Counted from the stretch's first letter, positions 27,001 through 36,380 are shown. The stretch is DNA of 64,000 nucleotides from Sipunculus nudus (GCA_026874595.1 CM049315.1:10744664-10808663), one strand, 5' to 3'. Numbers and translations: made by a program. The notes: generated from the letters alone by a model not told the origin.

Positions 27001-30000
27001 GGCACAAATCGTAATGACTGGACTTAGAATCTTCATTCTCGACACACTGAGAGACCTATGAAAAGTCTCCATGGAAACCAGAAATTAGGTCTCTGTTACC
27101 AATATCCTTCCAGCTATGGGGCCCCAAACTACCCCCCAGAAAAGTAAAAAATTTCAAACAAAAACTTCAATATCTCATTAAATACTTGACTGATGGTCAT
27201 GATTTTTGTCATACATATTGATCATGAGATGTTCCATCACTTCCTGCAGACTGGTGGCGCCACCTGTATCGTTCAATTTTTTACGAATTTTTTTCTCTAT
27301 TTTTGAGACCTTTCAAATGTAAACATCTGTTAACAAGGCACAAATCGTAAAGACTGGACCTAGAATCTTCATTCTTGACACACTGAGAGACCTATGAAAA
27401 GTCTCCATGGAAACCAGAAATTAGGTCTCTGTTACCCATATTCTTCGAGCTATGGAGCCCCAAAGTACCCCCAAGAAAAGTAAAAAATTTCATACAAAAA
27501 CATCAATATCTCATTAACTACTTGACTGATGGTCATGATTTGTGGGATAGCTATTGATCATGAGATGTGTCATCTGTTCCTGCAGACTGGTGGTGCCACC
27601 TTTATTGTTCGATTTTTTACGATTTTTTCCTCTATTTTTGAGACCTTTAAGGATGATGCTGTCATCTGTAAGCATGGCACAAATCGTAACGACTGGACCT
27701 AGAATCTTCATTCTTAACACACTGAGAGGTCCATGAAAAATATCCTTGGAAACCAGAAATTAGGTCTCTGTTAACCATATCCTTCGAGCTATGGGGCCCC
27801 AAAGTACCCCCCCCCCCCCCCCGAGTAGTCAAAAATTTCATACAAAAACTTCAATATCTTAATAACTACATCACTGATGGTCATGATTTTTGGCATACAT
27901 ATTGATTATGAAATGTCCATCAGTTCCTGCAGACTTGTGGCGCCACCTGTATCGTTCAATTTTTTACGAATTTTTTTCTCTATTTTTGAGACCTTTCAAA
28001 ATGTAAACATCTGTTAACAAGGCCAAATCGTAAAGACTGGACCTAGAATCTTCATTCTCGACACACTGAGAGACCTATGAAAAGTCTCCATGGAAACCAA
28101 AATTAGGTCTCTGTTACCCATATTCTTCGAGCTATGGAGCCCTAAAGTACCCCCAAGAAAAGTAAAAAATTTCATACAAAAACTTCAATATCTCATTAAC
28201 TACTTTAATGATGGTCATGATTTCTGGCATAACTATTGATCATGAGATGTGTCATCTGTTCCTGCAGACTGGTGGCGCCACCTGTATCGTTCGATTTTTT
28301 ACGATTTTTTCCTCTATTTTTGAGACCTTTAAGGATGCTGTCATCTGTTAGCAAGGCACAAATAGTAACGACTGGACCTAGAATCTTCATTCTCAACACA
28401 CTAGAAGACCTATGAAAAGTCTCCATGGAAACCAGAAATTAGGTCTCTGTTACCCATATCCTTCGAGCTATGGGGCCCCAAAGTACCCCCCCAGAGTAGT
28501 CAACAATTTCATACAAAAACTTCAATATCTCAATAACTACATCACTGATGGTCATGATTTTTGGCATACATATTGATTATGAGATGTTCCATCAGTTCCT
28601 GCAGACTGGTGGCGCCACCTATGTTATCTATCAAGAGGGTACAAATTGCAACAACTGGACCTAGAAACTTCATTCTTGTCATGCAAGGAGGCCCATGAAG
28701 AGTGCCTGTGGAAACTTGAAATTAGGTCTCTGTTACCCATATCCTTTAAGCTATAGGACTCTGAAGTATCCCTCAGAATAATAGAAAATTTGACACAAAA
28801 GCTGAAGTATCTGAACAACTAATATGGAGATCATCATGATTCTTTGCATGGATATTGACCATTAAGTGTTTTTAGCTCAGCTGACTGTAAGTCATCTGAA
28901 GTATCCCTCAGAATAATGGACAATTTGATACAAAAGCTCAAGTATCTAAACAACTATTGCAGTGATCACCATGATTCTTTGCATGGATATTGATCATGGA
29001 ATGTGTCATCAGTTTCTGCAGTATGGTGGCGCCACCTGTATTTTTTTTATTTTTACGAATTTTTTTCTCTATTTTTCAGACCTCATAAGATGTGGTCATC
29101 TGTTAACATGGCACAAATCGTAACAACTGGACCTAGAATCTTCTCTCTTGACATGCTGAGAGGCCCATGAAAAGTTTCCTTAAAAACTTGAAATTAGGTC
29201 TCTGTTACCCATAACCTCTGAGCTATGGGGCTCCGAAGTACCCCCCAGAATAATTGAAAATTTGATACAAAAGCTCAAGTATCTGAACAATTATTATATT
29301 GATCACCATGATTCTTTGCATGGATATTGATCATGAAATGTTTCATTAGTTTCTGCATTATGGTGGCGCCACCTGTATTTTTTCAATTTTTAGCTCAGCT
29401 GACTGAAAGTCATCTGAGCTGTAGGGATCACCTTTTGTCCGTCGTCCGTCCGGCCATCCAGGCGTCTGTCTGTTAACAGGGCACAAATCGTAACCGCTAG
29501 ACCAGGAATCTTCTTACTTGAAATCCTGGGAGGTCTATGGAAATTCTCCTTGTAAACCTGAAATTAGGTCACTGTGACCTATATTCTTCGAGCTATGGGG
29601 TTCTGAAGTACCCCCCAGAATAATGCAAAATTTAATACAAAAGCTCAAGTATCTGAACAATTATTATATTGATCACCATGATTCTTTGCATGGATATTGA
29701 TCATGAAATGTTTCATTAGTTTCTGCATTATGGTGGCGCCACCTGTATTTTTTCAATTTTTAGCTCAGCTGACTGAAAGTCATCTGAGCTGTAGGGATCA
29801 CCTTTTGTCCGTCGTCCGTCCAGCCATCCAGGCGTCTGTCTGTTAACAGGGCACAAATCGTAACCGCTAGACCAGGAATCTTCTTACTTGAAATCCTGGG
29901 AGGTCTATGGAAATTCTCCTTGTAAACCTGAAATTAGGTCACTGTGACCTATATTCTTCGAGCTATGGGGTTCTGAAGTACCCCCCAGAATAATGCAAAA

Positions 30001-32233
30001 TTTAATACAAAAGCTCAAGTATCTGAACAACTAATGCATTAATCACCATGATTCTTTGCATGGTTATTGATCATGGAGTGTTTCATCAATTTTGGAGATT
30101 GGTGGCGCCACCTATATTTTTTTTATTTTTTACGAATTTTTTTCTCTACTTTTGTGATCTTTAAACATTTGGTCATCTGTAAACAGGGCACAAATCATAA
30201 TGACTGGACCTAGAATCTTCTGTCCTCACCTCCAGGGAAGCCCATAAAAGGTCTACATGGAAACCCGAAATAAGGTCCCTGTTACCCATATTCTGTGAGC
30301 TATGGGGCTCTGAAGTACCCCCCAGAATAAAGATTTGGTCATATATTAACAGGGCACAAATCATAATGACTGGACCTAGAATCTTCTGTCCTCACCTCCA
30401 GGGAAGCCCATAAAAGGTCTACATGGAAACCCGAAATAAGGTCCCTGTTACCCATATCCTTCATGCTCTGGGGCTCCGAAGTACTCCCCAGAATAAAGAT
30501 TTGGTCATCTGTTAACAGAGCACAAATTATAATGACTTGACCTAGAATCTCCTTTCTTGATATGCTGGGAGGCCCCTGAAAAGTCATCTTGTAAACCTTG
30601 AAAATAGGTGTCTGTTACCCATATCCTTCATGCTACAGAGCTCCATAGTACCCCAATGAGTACTGGATGATTTTATACAAAAGGTCAAGTTTGGAAAAAG
30701 TATTTCATTCAAATTTGACATTCAGATGATAAAATTACTTTTGTTAATGTCTTCCTGGTCAGCTGAGCGTCATGACCCCTGGGTCACTTGTTATACTTAA
30801 TGTCAAACATTTATATGCAATGCAGTATCTTAAAAATTTTACTAAAATCCATTTCTAATTAACAAGGCAAAAATTTTGTTATCCTCGCATGATTGTTTAG
30901 GTGCATTCTTAGTTTATTCTCTGATTTTTCTACATCAGTATCTATGTCAGGTTTTGGATTTGATTACAAGTCAAAGTAAACATTTCTCACAAAAGTCACC
31001 TTCCATATTAGCAGCAGATTAGGTTCTCTGATTAAGCCTGCACAAAGTGAACTGTTAGTATTTTTGAACAATTCTGTAAGGGTGTGTGTGTGTCTGTCAG
31101 AATGGGTACACATTTCTCACCGTAAAAATAATAAAGTGAAATCAGACTTTGTTAACATAATATTTCATTTTCCTTACAATAGGACATTCATTAGAATATA
31201 GAATTAAAGTAAATACAGGTAAATCTTAAGTAATGATTCTGTAGTTGATGTTTGCAGTTTTGGTGACCTCAGAATAAGGTATTAATAAATTCTACTCATG
31301 GTTTCTGTGTTTTCATGTTTTGCATCATTTCTTTTGTTTCAGAACATTGAGGGCATACCTGATGATCTGAAACGCTTGTACAAGACAGTGTGGGAGATAT
31401 CCCAGAAAACCATCATCAAGATGGCAGCTGACCGCGGGGCCTTTATTGACCAGAGCCAGTCCCTGAACATCCATATCGCTGAGCCCAACTACGGCAAGCT
31501 GACCAGCATGCACTTCTACGCGTGGAAGAGTGTAAGAACCTGTTACATTACTTTATTTTATATAGAATCTGACTTTCATTAACAAATTTCAGGAGTTTTG
31601 GGGAATGTAAATTTTCATATATTTTTATTATGTTACAAATACGGCATTAAATGTTGCTATGATATCATATTTTTTAATCTAACATTTTGACATAAAATTA
31701 ATGATGACAATTAAGGGAAGTATGAAAAAATCACCTGGCCAGTTCAGCTAATCAATTGAATACAGTTTCAGAGTACTAACTGTTTAACCTGATGTTTGAA
31801 AACTATATTAAGAATTTCTTCAGAATGAATGCATCTTTGACTTTATCTACTCATTTATGATCCCATCTACATTTTCACAATCTGTATGTAATATCTTCAT
31901 AATGTCAAGTGAATTTACTTTCTGTGATAATTAAAATCAGGCCTAAATAATTGATATAATGTCATATGTGTCTGCCCAAATGAATATATTATGTGAGGGA
32001 GAAGTTTGTTTTTAAGTTCTGGTTGTTTTCTATGGAGGTTGGTATTGTATAAACTGCTCTTATTCCAGGGTTTGAAGACTGGGATGTACTACTTGAGGAC
32101 AAAGCCAGCAGCCCAGGCCATTCAGTTTACTGTTGACAAGTTGAAACTGAAGCAGGCGGACAACCAGAAGCAAAAGGAGGCCATGGTGTGTTCACTGGAG
32201 AACAAGGAAGCCTGCCTTATGTGCAGTGCGTGA
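6056..32233 (+). CDS. RRM1: RRM1, ribonucleoside-diphosphate reductase large subunit (whole gene, 19 coding exons)
   Basis: Class I ribonucleotide reductase R1 subunit. With the radical-bearing R2 subunit it reduces NDPs to dNDPs in the cytosol for DNA synthesis. Coding exons: 6056-6074, 9442-9530, 9991-10168, 13795-13895, 14637-14696, 15236-15275, 15886-15962, 16591-16676, 17208-17349, 18132-18215, 18978-19219, 19662-19863, 20351-20500, 20897-21118, 22457-22533, 23461-23596, 23935-24030, 31343-31531, 32069-32233. They sum to 2355 nt, 784 residues plus TGA; human RRM1 is 792. All introns are GT/AG and phases close. Order: ATP cone (about 1-92), alpha-helical region, then the ten-stranded barrel. 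Register matches human for D57, K88, C218, D226, R293, N427, C429, E431, C444, Y737 and Y738. A CxxC pair lies at 779/782 in the tail. All key residues are present, so the product should be active and dATP-sensitive. The reading is by eye, with no RNA evidence. Confidence 0.97.
7174..8964 (+). mobile_element. AGCTCAGCTGAC-family element, copy A (RRM1 intron 1)
   Basis: Starts TTTTTAGCTCAGCTGACT, where a 13-bp stem with a 3-nt loop can form (AGCTCAGCTGACT / AGTCATCTGAGCT), then GTCCGTCGTCCGTC. Ends CAGCTGAGCGCC followed by GACCCATGGGTCCCTTG at 8964. The head GCTCAGCTG and tail CAGCTGAGC are inverted. A 24-nt C run sits at 8017-8040. There is no coding capacity. Sequence 7305-8900 is closely matched by 11060-12840 in intron 3. 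Confidence 0.7.
8996..9367 (+). repeat. Tandem duplicate of the 3' end of copy A
   Basis: Repeats the last ~370 bp of copy A (8596-8964) with few differences, including GTGGATATGCTAAAAAATAG and the terminal CAGCTGAGCGCTGTGACCC to CCCTTG. It ends about 75 bp before exon 2. Confidence 0.75.
9442..9530 (+). CDS. RRM1: RRM1 exon 2
   Basis: Acceptor TTTCAG, donor GTAAGC. Residues 7-36 of the ATP cone ([15 protein letters not shown] onward to FVDP). Entry phase 1, exit phase 0. Confidence 0.95.
9991..10168 (+). CDS. RRM1: RRM1 exon 3
   Basis: Acceptor TTACAG, donor GTAGGT. Residues 37-95 plus one base. It holds the rest of the ATP cone, with D57 in VELDNLAAE (the residue whose loss desensitises mammalian R1 to dATP) and K88 in NLHKETKK. 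The exact 3' edge is set by needing codon GAG with exon 4. Confidence 0.94.
10235..13454 (+). mobile_element. AGCTCAGCTGAC-family element, composite copy B (RRM1 intron 3)
   Basis: The head hairpin is at 10237. At about 10950-11060 a junction joins a 5' part to a second, longer partial copy (11060-12840) homologous to copy A, including a 20-nt C run at 11762-11781. The normal tail GACCCATGGGTCCCTTG appears at 13431-13450 only after about 575 bp of unrelated sequence (12845-13418). Together this fills most of intron 3. Confidence 0.65.
13795..13895 (+). CDS. RRM1: RRM1 exon 4
   Basis: Acceptor CTGCAG, donor GTGAGT. Completes codon 96 (E) and runs [15 protein letters not shown] to residue 129. 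This segment links the ATP cone to the helical domain and is one of the less conserved parts compared with vertebrates. Confidence 0.93.
14637..14696 (+). CDS. RRM1: RRM1 exon 5
   Basis: Acceptor CTTCAG, donor GTATGT. Residues 130-149, including [11 protein letters not shown] and YFGFK, a highly conserved R1 stretch. Phase 0 at both ends. Confidence 0.94.
15236..15275 (+). CDS. RRM1: RRM1 exon 6 (40 nt)
   Basis: A very short exon between TTTCAG and GTATTT. Residues 150-162 ([13 protein letters not shown]) plus the first base of codon 163. It is too short for ORF calling and was recognised by homology and phase. Confidence 0.93.
15886..15962 (+). CDS. RRM1: RRM1 exon 7
   Basis: Acceptor TTACAG, donor GTAACT. 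Residues 163-188, [17 protein letters not shown] onward to AIE. Confidence 0.94.
16591..16676 (+). CDS. RRM1: RRM1 exon 8
   Basis: Acceptor TTTCAG, donor GTGAGA. Residues 189-216 plus two bases of S217. Contains [18 protein letters not shown], the signature leading into the barrel just before the catalytic cysteine. Confidence 0.95.
17208..17349 (+). CDS. RRM1: RRM1 exon 9 (catalytic Cys218)
   Basis: Acceptor TTTCAG, donor GTGAGT. Residues 217-264. C218 is one of the redox-active pair (with C444) that supplies electrons for ribose reduction. D226 in KDDSIEG belongs to the allosteric specificity site, and SKSAGGIG forms part of loop 1. Confidence 0.96.
17654..17998. mobile_element. MITE-like element with ~40-bp inverted ends (RRM1 intron 9)
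   Basis: The left end reads AGTAAGGCCAAAA then GGTATGGTTCTCAGGCAC. The right end reads GTGCCTGAGAATCATACC then ATTTTGGCCTAACT, its reverse complement with few mismatches. The interior is AT-rich with CGCCCGC blocks next to each inverted end. Length is about 345 bp with no coding capacity. Confidence 0.75.
18132..18215 (+). CDS. RRM1: RRM1 exon 10
   Basis: Acceptor CTTCAG, donor GTGAGA. Residues 265-292, with [15 protein letters not shown] leading into specificity loop 2. Phase 0 at both ends. Confidence 0.95.
18655..18835. mobile_element. Diverged internal fragment of the intron-9 MITE (RRM1 intron 10)
   Basis: The order CCAATTTTTGA, AGCTGCT, CGGACAT, TTCAAGA, TTTAGCAAAA follows the interior of 17757-17880. 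The inverted ends are not recognisable. Confidence 0.4.
18978..19219 (+). CDS. RRM1: RRM1 exon 11
   Basis: Acceptor TTCTAG, donor GTAAGT. Residues 293-372 plus two bases. Starts [13 protein letters not shown], where R293 of loop 2 links effector binding to substrate choice. Continues [13 protein letters not shown] and WIPDLFM. Confidence 0.96.
19662..19863 (+). CDS. RRM1: RRM1 exon 12 (active-site N427/C429/E431)
   Basis: Acceptor ATGCAG, donor GTACGA. Residues 373-440. [13 protein letters not shown] holds N427, C429 (the cysteine thought to form the transient thiyl radical) and E431 at the same numbers as in human R1. Confidence 0.96.
20351..20500 (+). CDS. RRM1: RRM1 exon 13 (Cys444)
   Basis: Acceptor CTGCAG, donor GTAAGA. 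Residues 441-490. VAVCNLAS carries C444, the partner of C218. Phase 0 at both ends. Confidence 0.96.
20897..21118 (+). CDS. RRM1: RRM1 exon 14
   Basis: Acceptor TTCTAG, donor GTAGGC. Residues 491-564. [15 protein letters not shown] and FETIYYGAL are hallmark R1 barrel segments. Confidence 0.96.
21732..21983. mobile_element. GTATCCC-family element, short internally deleted copy (RRM1 intron 14)
   Basis: The left end GTATCCCAAGAC, the TGACCTTTCCTATGAG and GTGGCCTTGACCTTGAAT landmarks, and the right end GTCTGGGGATTC to GTGCCAAGAAAT are all kept in 250 bp. The tandem array seen in the long copies is absent. Confidence 0.7.
22457..22533 (+). CDS. RRM1: RRM1 exon 15
   Basis: Acceptor TGACAG, donor GTAAGT. 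Residues 565-589 plus two bases ([19 protein letters not shown] and onward). Its 3' half and donor are repeated twice in the following intron (see 22586-22730). The real exon is the copy with the acceptor and full frame. Confidence 0.93.
22586..22730 (+). repeat. Tandem copies of the RRM1 exon 15 3' half and donor inside intron 15
   Basis: GACCTACATGACTGGGAGG of exon 15 (from 22493) recurs at 22591, followed by AAAGAGATCAAAGAGTAAG and the same flank CATGTAGCATGGTCAAAC. A weaker third copy starts at 22683. Spacings are 98 and 92 bp, with CA runs between copies. The second copy keeps a donor-like AGAGTAAG. Confidence 0.88.
23461..23596 (+). CDS. RRM1: RRM1 exon 16
   Basis: Acceptor TTCCAG, donor GTTAGT. 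Completes E590, then [19 protein letters not shown] and [13 protein letters not shown] to residue 635. This is the nucleotide-binding PMPTAST loop of the R1 active site. Confidence 0.96.
23935..24030 (+). CDS. RRM1: RRM1 exon 17
   Basis: Acceptor TGGCAG, donor GTAAGT. Residues 636-667, [16 protein letters not shown] to NNGSIQ. Phase 0 at both ends. The 7.3-kb repeat-filled intron 17 follows. Confidence 0.95.
24634..26075. mobile_element. hAT-like non-autonomous transposon with 8-bp target duplication (RRM1 intron 17)
   Basis: Starts TAGGGCTGGGTATCGG and ends TTGATTCAGCCCTA; TAGGGCTG/CAGCCCTA are inverted ends. GTCTCTAG flanks both sides exactly (24626-24633 and 26076-26083), an 8-bp duplication typical of hAT transposons. 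The ends are rich in CGATA motifs. No transposase is visible. A LINE fragment and a 25-nt C run (24927-24951) lie inside. Superfamily is inferred from duplication length and end style only. Confidence 0.75.
25100..25560 (+). mobile_element. LINE reverse-transcriptase C-terminal fragment
   Basis: The open frame 25148-25549 gives a product ending like the C terminus of many non-LTR retrotransposon pols: [18 protein letters not shown], then LRAFKIKL, then a Cys-rich CGCKLC. It has no catalytic core, so it is 5'-truncated and dead. It lies nested within the hAT-like element. Confidence 0.6.
26584..30795 (+). mobile_element. AGCTCAGCTGAC-family element, giant copy C with ~335-bp tandem units (RRM1 intron 17)
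   Basis: The head hairpin AGCTCAGCTGACTGAAAG is at 26586, the GTCCGTCGTCCGTC block near 26630, and the tail CAGCTGAGCGTCATGACCCC to GGGTCACTTG at 30793. Inside are about twelve tandem units of roughly 335 bp, each with ACAAATCGTAA, CTGGACCTAGAATCTTC, AATTAGGTCTCTGTTACCC, TTCGAGCTATGGGGC and TGGTGGCGCCACCTGT. Extra internal heads at 28873, 29390 and 29760 show nested or unequal-crossover growth. It is non-coding. Confidence 0.72.
29390..30130 (+). repeat. Near-identical 370-bp tandem duplication inside copy C
   Basis: 29391-29760 and 29761-30130 match almost base for base at a 370-bp offset over about 270 bp and more; CGGCCATCC versus CAGCCATCC is the only early difference I saw. The identity implies a very recent duplication. 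Confidence 0.85.
30796..31342. other. 3' part of RRM1 intron 17, nothing recognised
   Basis: AT-rich sequence with a short GTGTGTGTGTCTGTC run near 31082, leading to the exon 18 acceptor. No repeat family recognised. Confidence 0.45.
31343..31531 (+). CDS. RRM1: RRM1 exon 18
   Basis: Acceptor TTTCAG, donor GTAAGA. Residues 668-730, with [25 protein letters not shown] and [13 protein letters not shown]. The donor is placed after AGT so that codon 730 (S) joins GGT of exon 19 in phase 0. Confidence 0.95.
32069..32233 (+). CDS. RRM1: RRM1 exon 19 (terminal coding exon)
   Basis: Acceptor TTCCAG. Residues 731-784 and [14 protein letters not shown] contains Y737/Y738 of the radical-transfer path from R2. 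The end reads CLMCSA: the CxxC pair re-reduces the active site and is itself reduced by thioredoxin/glutaredoxin. The linker before it is lysine/glutamine-rich and about eight residues shorter overall than in human. Confidence 0.95.
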   Translation, partial: GLKTGMYYLRTKPAAQAIQFTVDKLKLKQADNQKQKEAMVCSLENKEACLMCSA

Positions 32234-32800
32234 TCAACAGACCATGTCACGTGTGTTTGACGTAGGAGGGCCATGTGACTTATATCATTAATTGTGCTGT
32301 CACAATTCTCACTCGTTTATACTTGTGGAAGTCTCTAGGAAATTTGAAAATTTGTGTGAATGGAATTGGCCTACAGATCTGAATGAAGAGTAGCTGATCT
32401 TGTGATCACATGGTAACACTGCCTTGTAGGAGTTTTTTTCATTGATTTAAATGATGAGTGAAAGCCAGGTGAAGAGCTGTCTTTTTTTGCCCGATATGAG
32501 GACTGTTGCCATACTTGATGGCATTGCATGAATCGTTTAATTATAAGTATTATTAATTAACAGTTTATTTATTACACCCTTTATATATATATATATAATA
32601 TCATTTATCAGACGACCTTTGACCATGTACAATTATGATAACTGGATGGAACAAATCGGATTCCCTTTATGAAAACCTATTCTAATCCATAAACGCATAT
32701 GTACTTGTATGATTTTTGTCTTATTATCAGAACTTGTTTATTTACAGAAGTTGATTTGTTATGGTATGTCAGAGAAATAAAATTTCACTGAAAAGACCTG
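32234..32800 (+). other. RRM1: RRM1 3' UTR with polyadenylation signal
   Basis: Non-coding sequence follows the stop. AATAAA at 32776-32781 is the best poly(A) signal, giving a 3' UTR of about 560 nt. A short TATA run lies at 32583-32598. The cleavage site itself cannot be read from sequence. Confidence 0.6.
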
Positions 32801-33235
32801 AAACTGCAGCATGAAGGCATAGATAAAAGTAAGCATGTGTAAATGTCCAGTGCTCAAATTATGCAAGGTACATATATGTAGTTATTTTTTAAATTAAAGC
32901 TATCAAATTGTTATGACTAACGTATAAACCACGTTAAATTGCTGATGCCCAGCTCGTGGACCGTTAATGGAGTCATGACAGTTAGAAACCTGAAGATTAG
33001 CCAGGTATTCTGTTGTTTTACATAGTTGATTATGTACTTTGTTTTGAGTTAATGTGCCATGGTTGTCGACAAGCTAACTCATTCCTTCATTAAAAGATAC
33101 CAAGTAAAAAGACTTGATTTATTCACTTGTGTGTGGTGTTGAACCCGGTATAACTCTGTGCTGCCACTAGACATTTTTACAAGTAACACTTTTTTTCAGA
33201 CAAGCCTTATTTTTATACCTTGTCATATTTTTTCG

Positions 33236-33812
33236 GGTTTATTGGTCTGTATTATGTAATTTTTGAAGTTATGGTCCCGAACACAATGCACTTTGTAAAC
33301 AAATCTGGAAATATATTTACTAACTTAACATGAGAATTGCTGAAGCTATAGACTCTTTTTTTTAGGGATGCAACTTTATTTAATCAAGACTTGATTGTAT
33401 ACCAAAAAATTCTTCTGAATTTTGCCAATTTTTTAAGTCCCCGTAGAGAACGACACATTTTGGAGGCACCTTGGTGACTTGCCAAAAATCCTATGGTTTG
33501 TAATGAAACTTGTTATACTTCTTTACCAATAGTTTCTCACCTGAATTACCTCCTCAAAATTCACGCATATTTAATGAGGTCAGAGGTCACCGGATACACG
33601 ACGGGCGTATTATGCACGTTTGCTTTGCTCTTGTTATTATTCTTTGGCTCATGGCGAATATTCTATAATTTACAGGGTTTCATTTTAGCAGGACTTTTCC
33701 TCTTAGATTATCAAATTCTAATATATATGAAAAAGAAATAAAGTATATTTTGCATTTGCTAGAACTTTCCAGAATTCAGCTGAGCAACGTGACCCATGGG
33801 TCCCTTTTTTAG
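33236..33812 (+). mobile_element. AGCTCAGCTGAC-family element, 5'-truncated copy
   Basis: Shares GAAGTTATGG, ACATGAGAATTGCTGAAGCT and CAACTTTATTTAATCAAGA with copy A and ends CAGCTGAGCAACGTGACCC then ATGGGTCCC. The head is missing. Confidence 0.55.
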
Positions 33813-35093
33813 ACAATTGTAACACTTATATCTTGTACGGTTTACCACTTTTTTTCCATTAAACCCAGAGTGGCAGCACTGATAACCCCTAGTGTAATTT
33901 TATGCGAGTCTGAATGGCCAACAAGATGGGTGCATTATGTTGTGTGCCCCCCCCCCCCCCCACCAACCGATGAGAAGTCCAAGCCAAAAAAGGTATACGC
34001 TCATCGAGCAGCTACAGGTTGCTGCGGCAAGACCTCGGCCCTGTGCGCTCCTTAAGCATGTTCTCTGAGCCAACAGTCGCAGTGCCAAGCCAAACAGGGA
34101 GCCGCAGAGGCCGCCATCATCCATCCTGAGCCGGTGACCATTTTAGAAAGCTTCAGCATCCACAGCCACAAAGCTAGAAGCAACCCAAATTCCCTCTACC
34201 AATCCCAGCAGCGGAGACCCAGCCATGCCAATCGAGAGGTGAACTCGATCTTGTGAACGACACCGTTTCGAGACCCATAGCCCTTGCACTTGCAGTTTCG
34301 GCCATTTTGGACCGTATTCATCGGGTTTCCCAGTTATGCAAGTTTAACAAATTTTTTCGTCATCGGCACCCGATGAGAAGTAACATCTCTAATATTTTAT
34401 CTATTTCTTTTCCCAGTTATTCATCTTTTATAAATATTTTCCCCCCTAGCAATTAAATTACTGATGTATCCACAGTTTATTGCATCTAATTCATAAGTTA
34501 AGGATATTAACTAACATCCCAGTGATTATTTTTTCTATAATGAGTGAGGGAGTCTCACGGCCCCACGATCGGCTAATACTCGAACTCATGACCTGTACAC
34601 TGTTGAGTCCCCTGCGCTGCCAGGATCACATAAGCCGGTAAAATGTTAACACTGTAGATTAAACATAGCAATTATAATATAATTATTATCAATAAAACAA
34701 TGCTCATTTGCAAGTTATGAACGTAGATACGCATTTTCACCAATTTAGATATCAAACGATTGAATGTTTTGACTTTCCAGTTTACTTTCCAGATTTTGAA
34801 GAAATAAATATTATAGCCAGCCACGCGTGAACCCCCACCCTCTGATGTTTGACTACGTTATGCAAAGACATTTAAGAGAACAGTAGTGGAGAACAGAAAA
34901 TCCTCATTTTTTATGAAAGGTGCCTCAAAATGTCCTCTTTACATTGATTATTTTATCGGTAATATTATATTGCCTACATATATATTGTTTAATATCCACA
35001 AACCGCTAACCTAGAATTAGCCCCCCCCCCCCCGTTCTAGAATGTCTGGATCCGCCACTAAGTGATCCGTGTTGAGTATATATTAAAATTATT
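33813..35093. other. Intergenic, no gene recognised; poly(C) tracts
   Basis: C runs lie at 33947-33961 and about 35021-35034; the second sits before GTCTGGATCCGCCAC, a foldback-repeat end. The 33870-34260 stretch is more GC-rich than its surroundings, but I cannot assign it. Confidence 0.4.
34520..34640 (-). mobile_element. Possible tRNA-derived SINE head
   Basis: On the minus strand GAGTTCGAGTATT (34575-34587) resembles an RNA polymerase III B box. TGGCAGCGCAGGG (about 34609-34621) can be read as an A box about 35 nt upstream of it, as in tRNA genes. No cloverleaf could be confirmed and the SINE body is not defined. Confidence 0.3.
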
Positions 35094-36380
35094 GTATCGC
35101 CAGACATAGTCTGGAGATACTAGTATGGTTTAGGCACGGTCGCGCCGCCGCCGCCGCAGATTTCTTTTGGACACAATAACTCAAAAAATATTTCACGGAT
35201 CTTTACCAAACTTGGTATATGTATAGATATGGGTGAGAGGACGACGCCTCTTTAAAATGAGGTCATGACCTCAACTAGGAGAGTGACCTTGACCTTAAAT
35301 AGGTTCAATTTTGGGGAAAATCACACAAATTCTTAAATATCTCAAGAAAACTTGCATGGATTGATCCCAAAATCAAGTTGATCGAAGATCATGGATAGGG
35401 TTGTCATGTTCCAGAAACTGGTGGCGCCACCTATTATTCTTTACTTGTTTTCATGCCGTTTAATATCCCCAAAATTGCTACTTGACAGTACTGTGAGCAT
35501 TATAAGTCAAAAACTAATGGACAGATTTCTTTCATATTATGCAAATACATAGATATGGGTTATGGGATGATGTTTATTTAAATTGGGGTCATGACCTTTC
35601 CTATGAGAGTGGCCTTGACCTTGAATATTGCCATATATGGTGAAAATCACACAAAATCATTAATTTCTCAATAAGGGATGCATGCATTGGTCCAAAAATC
35701 AACTTGACCGAAGATCTTGGATAGTAATGTCATGTACCGGAAACAGGTGGCGCCACCTGTTATTCTTTTACTTGTTTTCGTGCCGTTTAATACCCCATCA
35801 TTGCCACTTAACAGTACATTTATAACCTGTGAGCATTATAAGTCAAAAACTAATGGACAGATTTCTTTCATATTATGCATATACATAGACATGGGTTATG
35901 GGATGATGTATATATAAATTGGGGTCATGACCTTTCCTATTAGAGTGGCCTTGACCTTGAATATTGCCATATATAGTGAACATTACACAAAATCATTAAT
36001 ATCTCAATAAGGGATGCATGCATTGGTCCAAAAATCAACATGTTCGAAGATCTTGGAAAGTATTGTCATGTACCGGAAACAGGTGGCGCCACCTGTTATT
36101 CTTTTACTTGTTTTGTGCCGATTAATACCCCATCATTGCCACTTAACAGTATTGTGAGCATTATAAGTCAAAAACTAATGGACAGATTTCTTGCATATAC
36201 ATAGACATGGGTTAGGGGATTATGTATATTGAAATTTGGATCATGACCTTTTCTATGAGAATGACCTTTTCTATGAGTGTGGTCTGATATTAATTGTTGC
36301 TGAAGATGGGGGGCCTATTCTTAAAGGGGGGGGGGGATTAATTGTCTGGGGATACTATGGCACCTGCGGTGCCAAGAAAT
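35094..36380. mobile_element. GTATCCC-family element, second long copy
   Basis: Left end GTATCGCCAGAC and right end GTCTGGGGATAC (36344-36355) to GTGCCAAGAAAT. It has about three internal units of roughly 330 bp with GGTCATGACC, TGACCTTGACCTT and GGTGGCGCCACC (35747 and 36086). The first 300 bp closely match 1470-1750. Confidence 0.72.

Noticed and set aside
30173-30587. Minus-strand frames in the 26.6-30.8 kb array
   Set aside because: They repeat with the ~335-bp tandem units (as do those at 27514 and 28205) and are by-products of the repeat.
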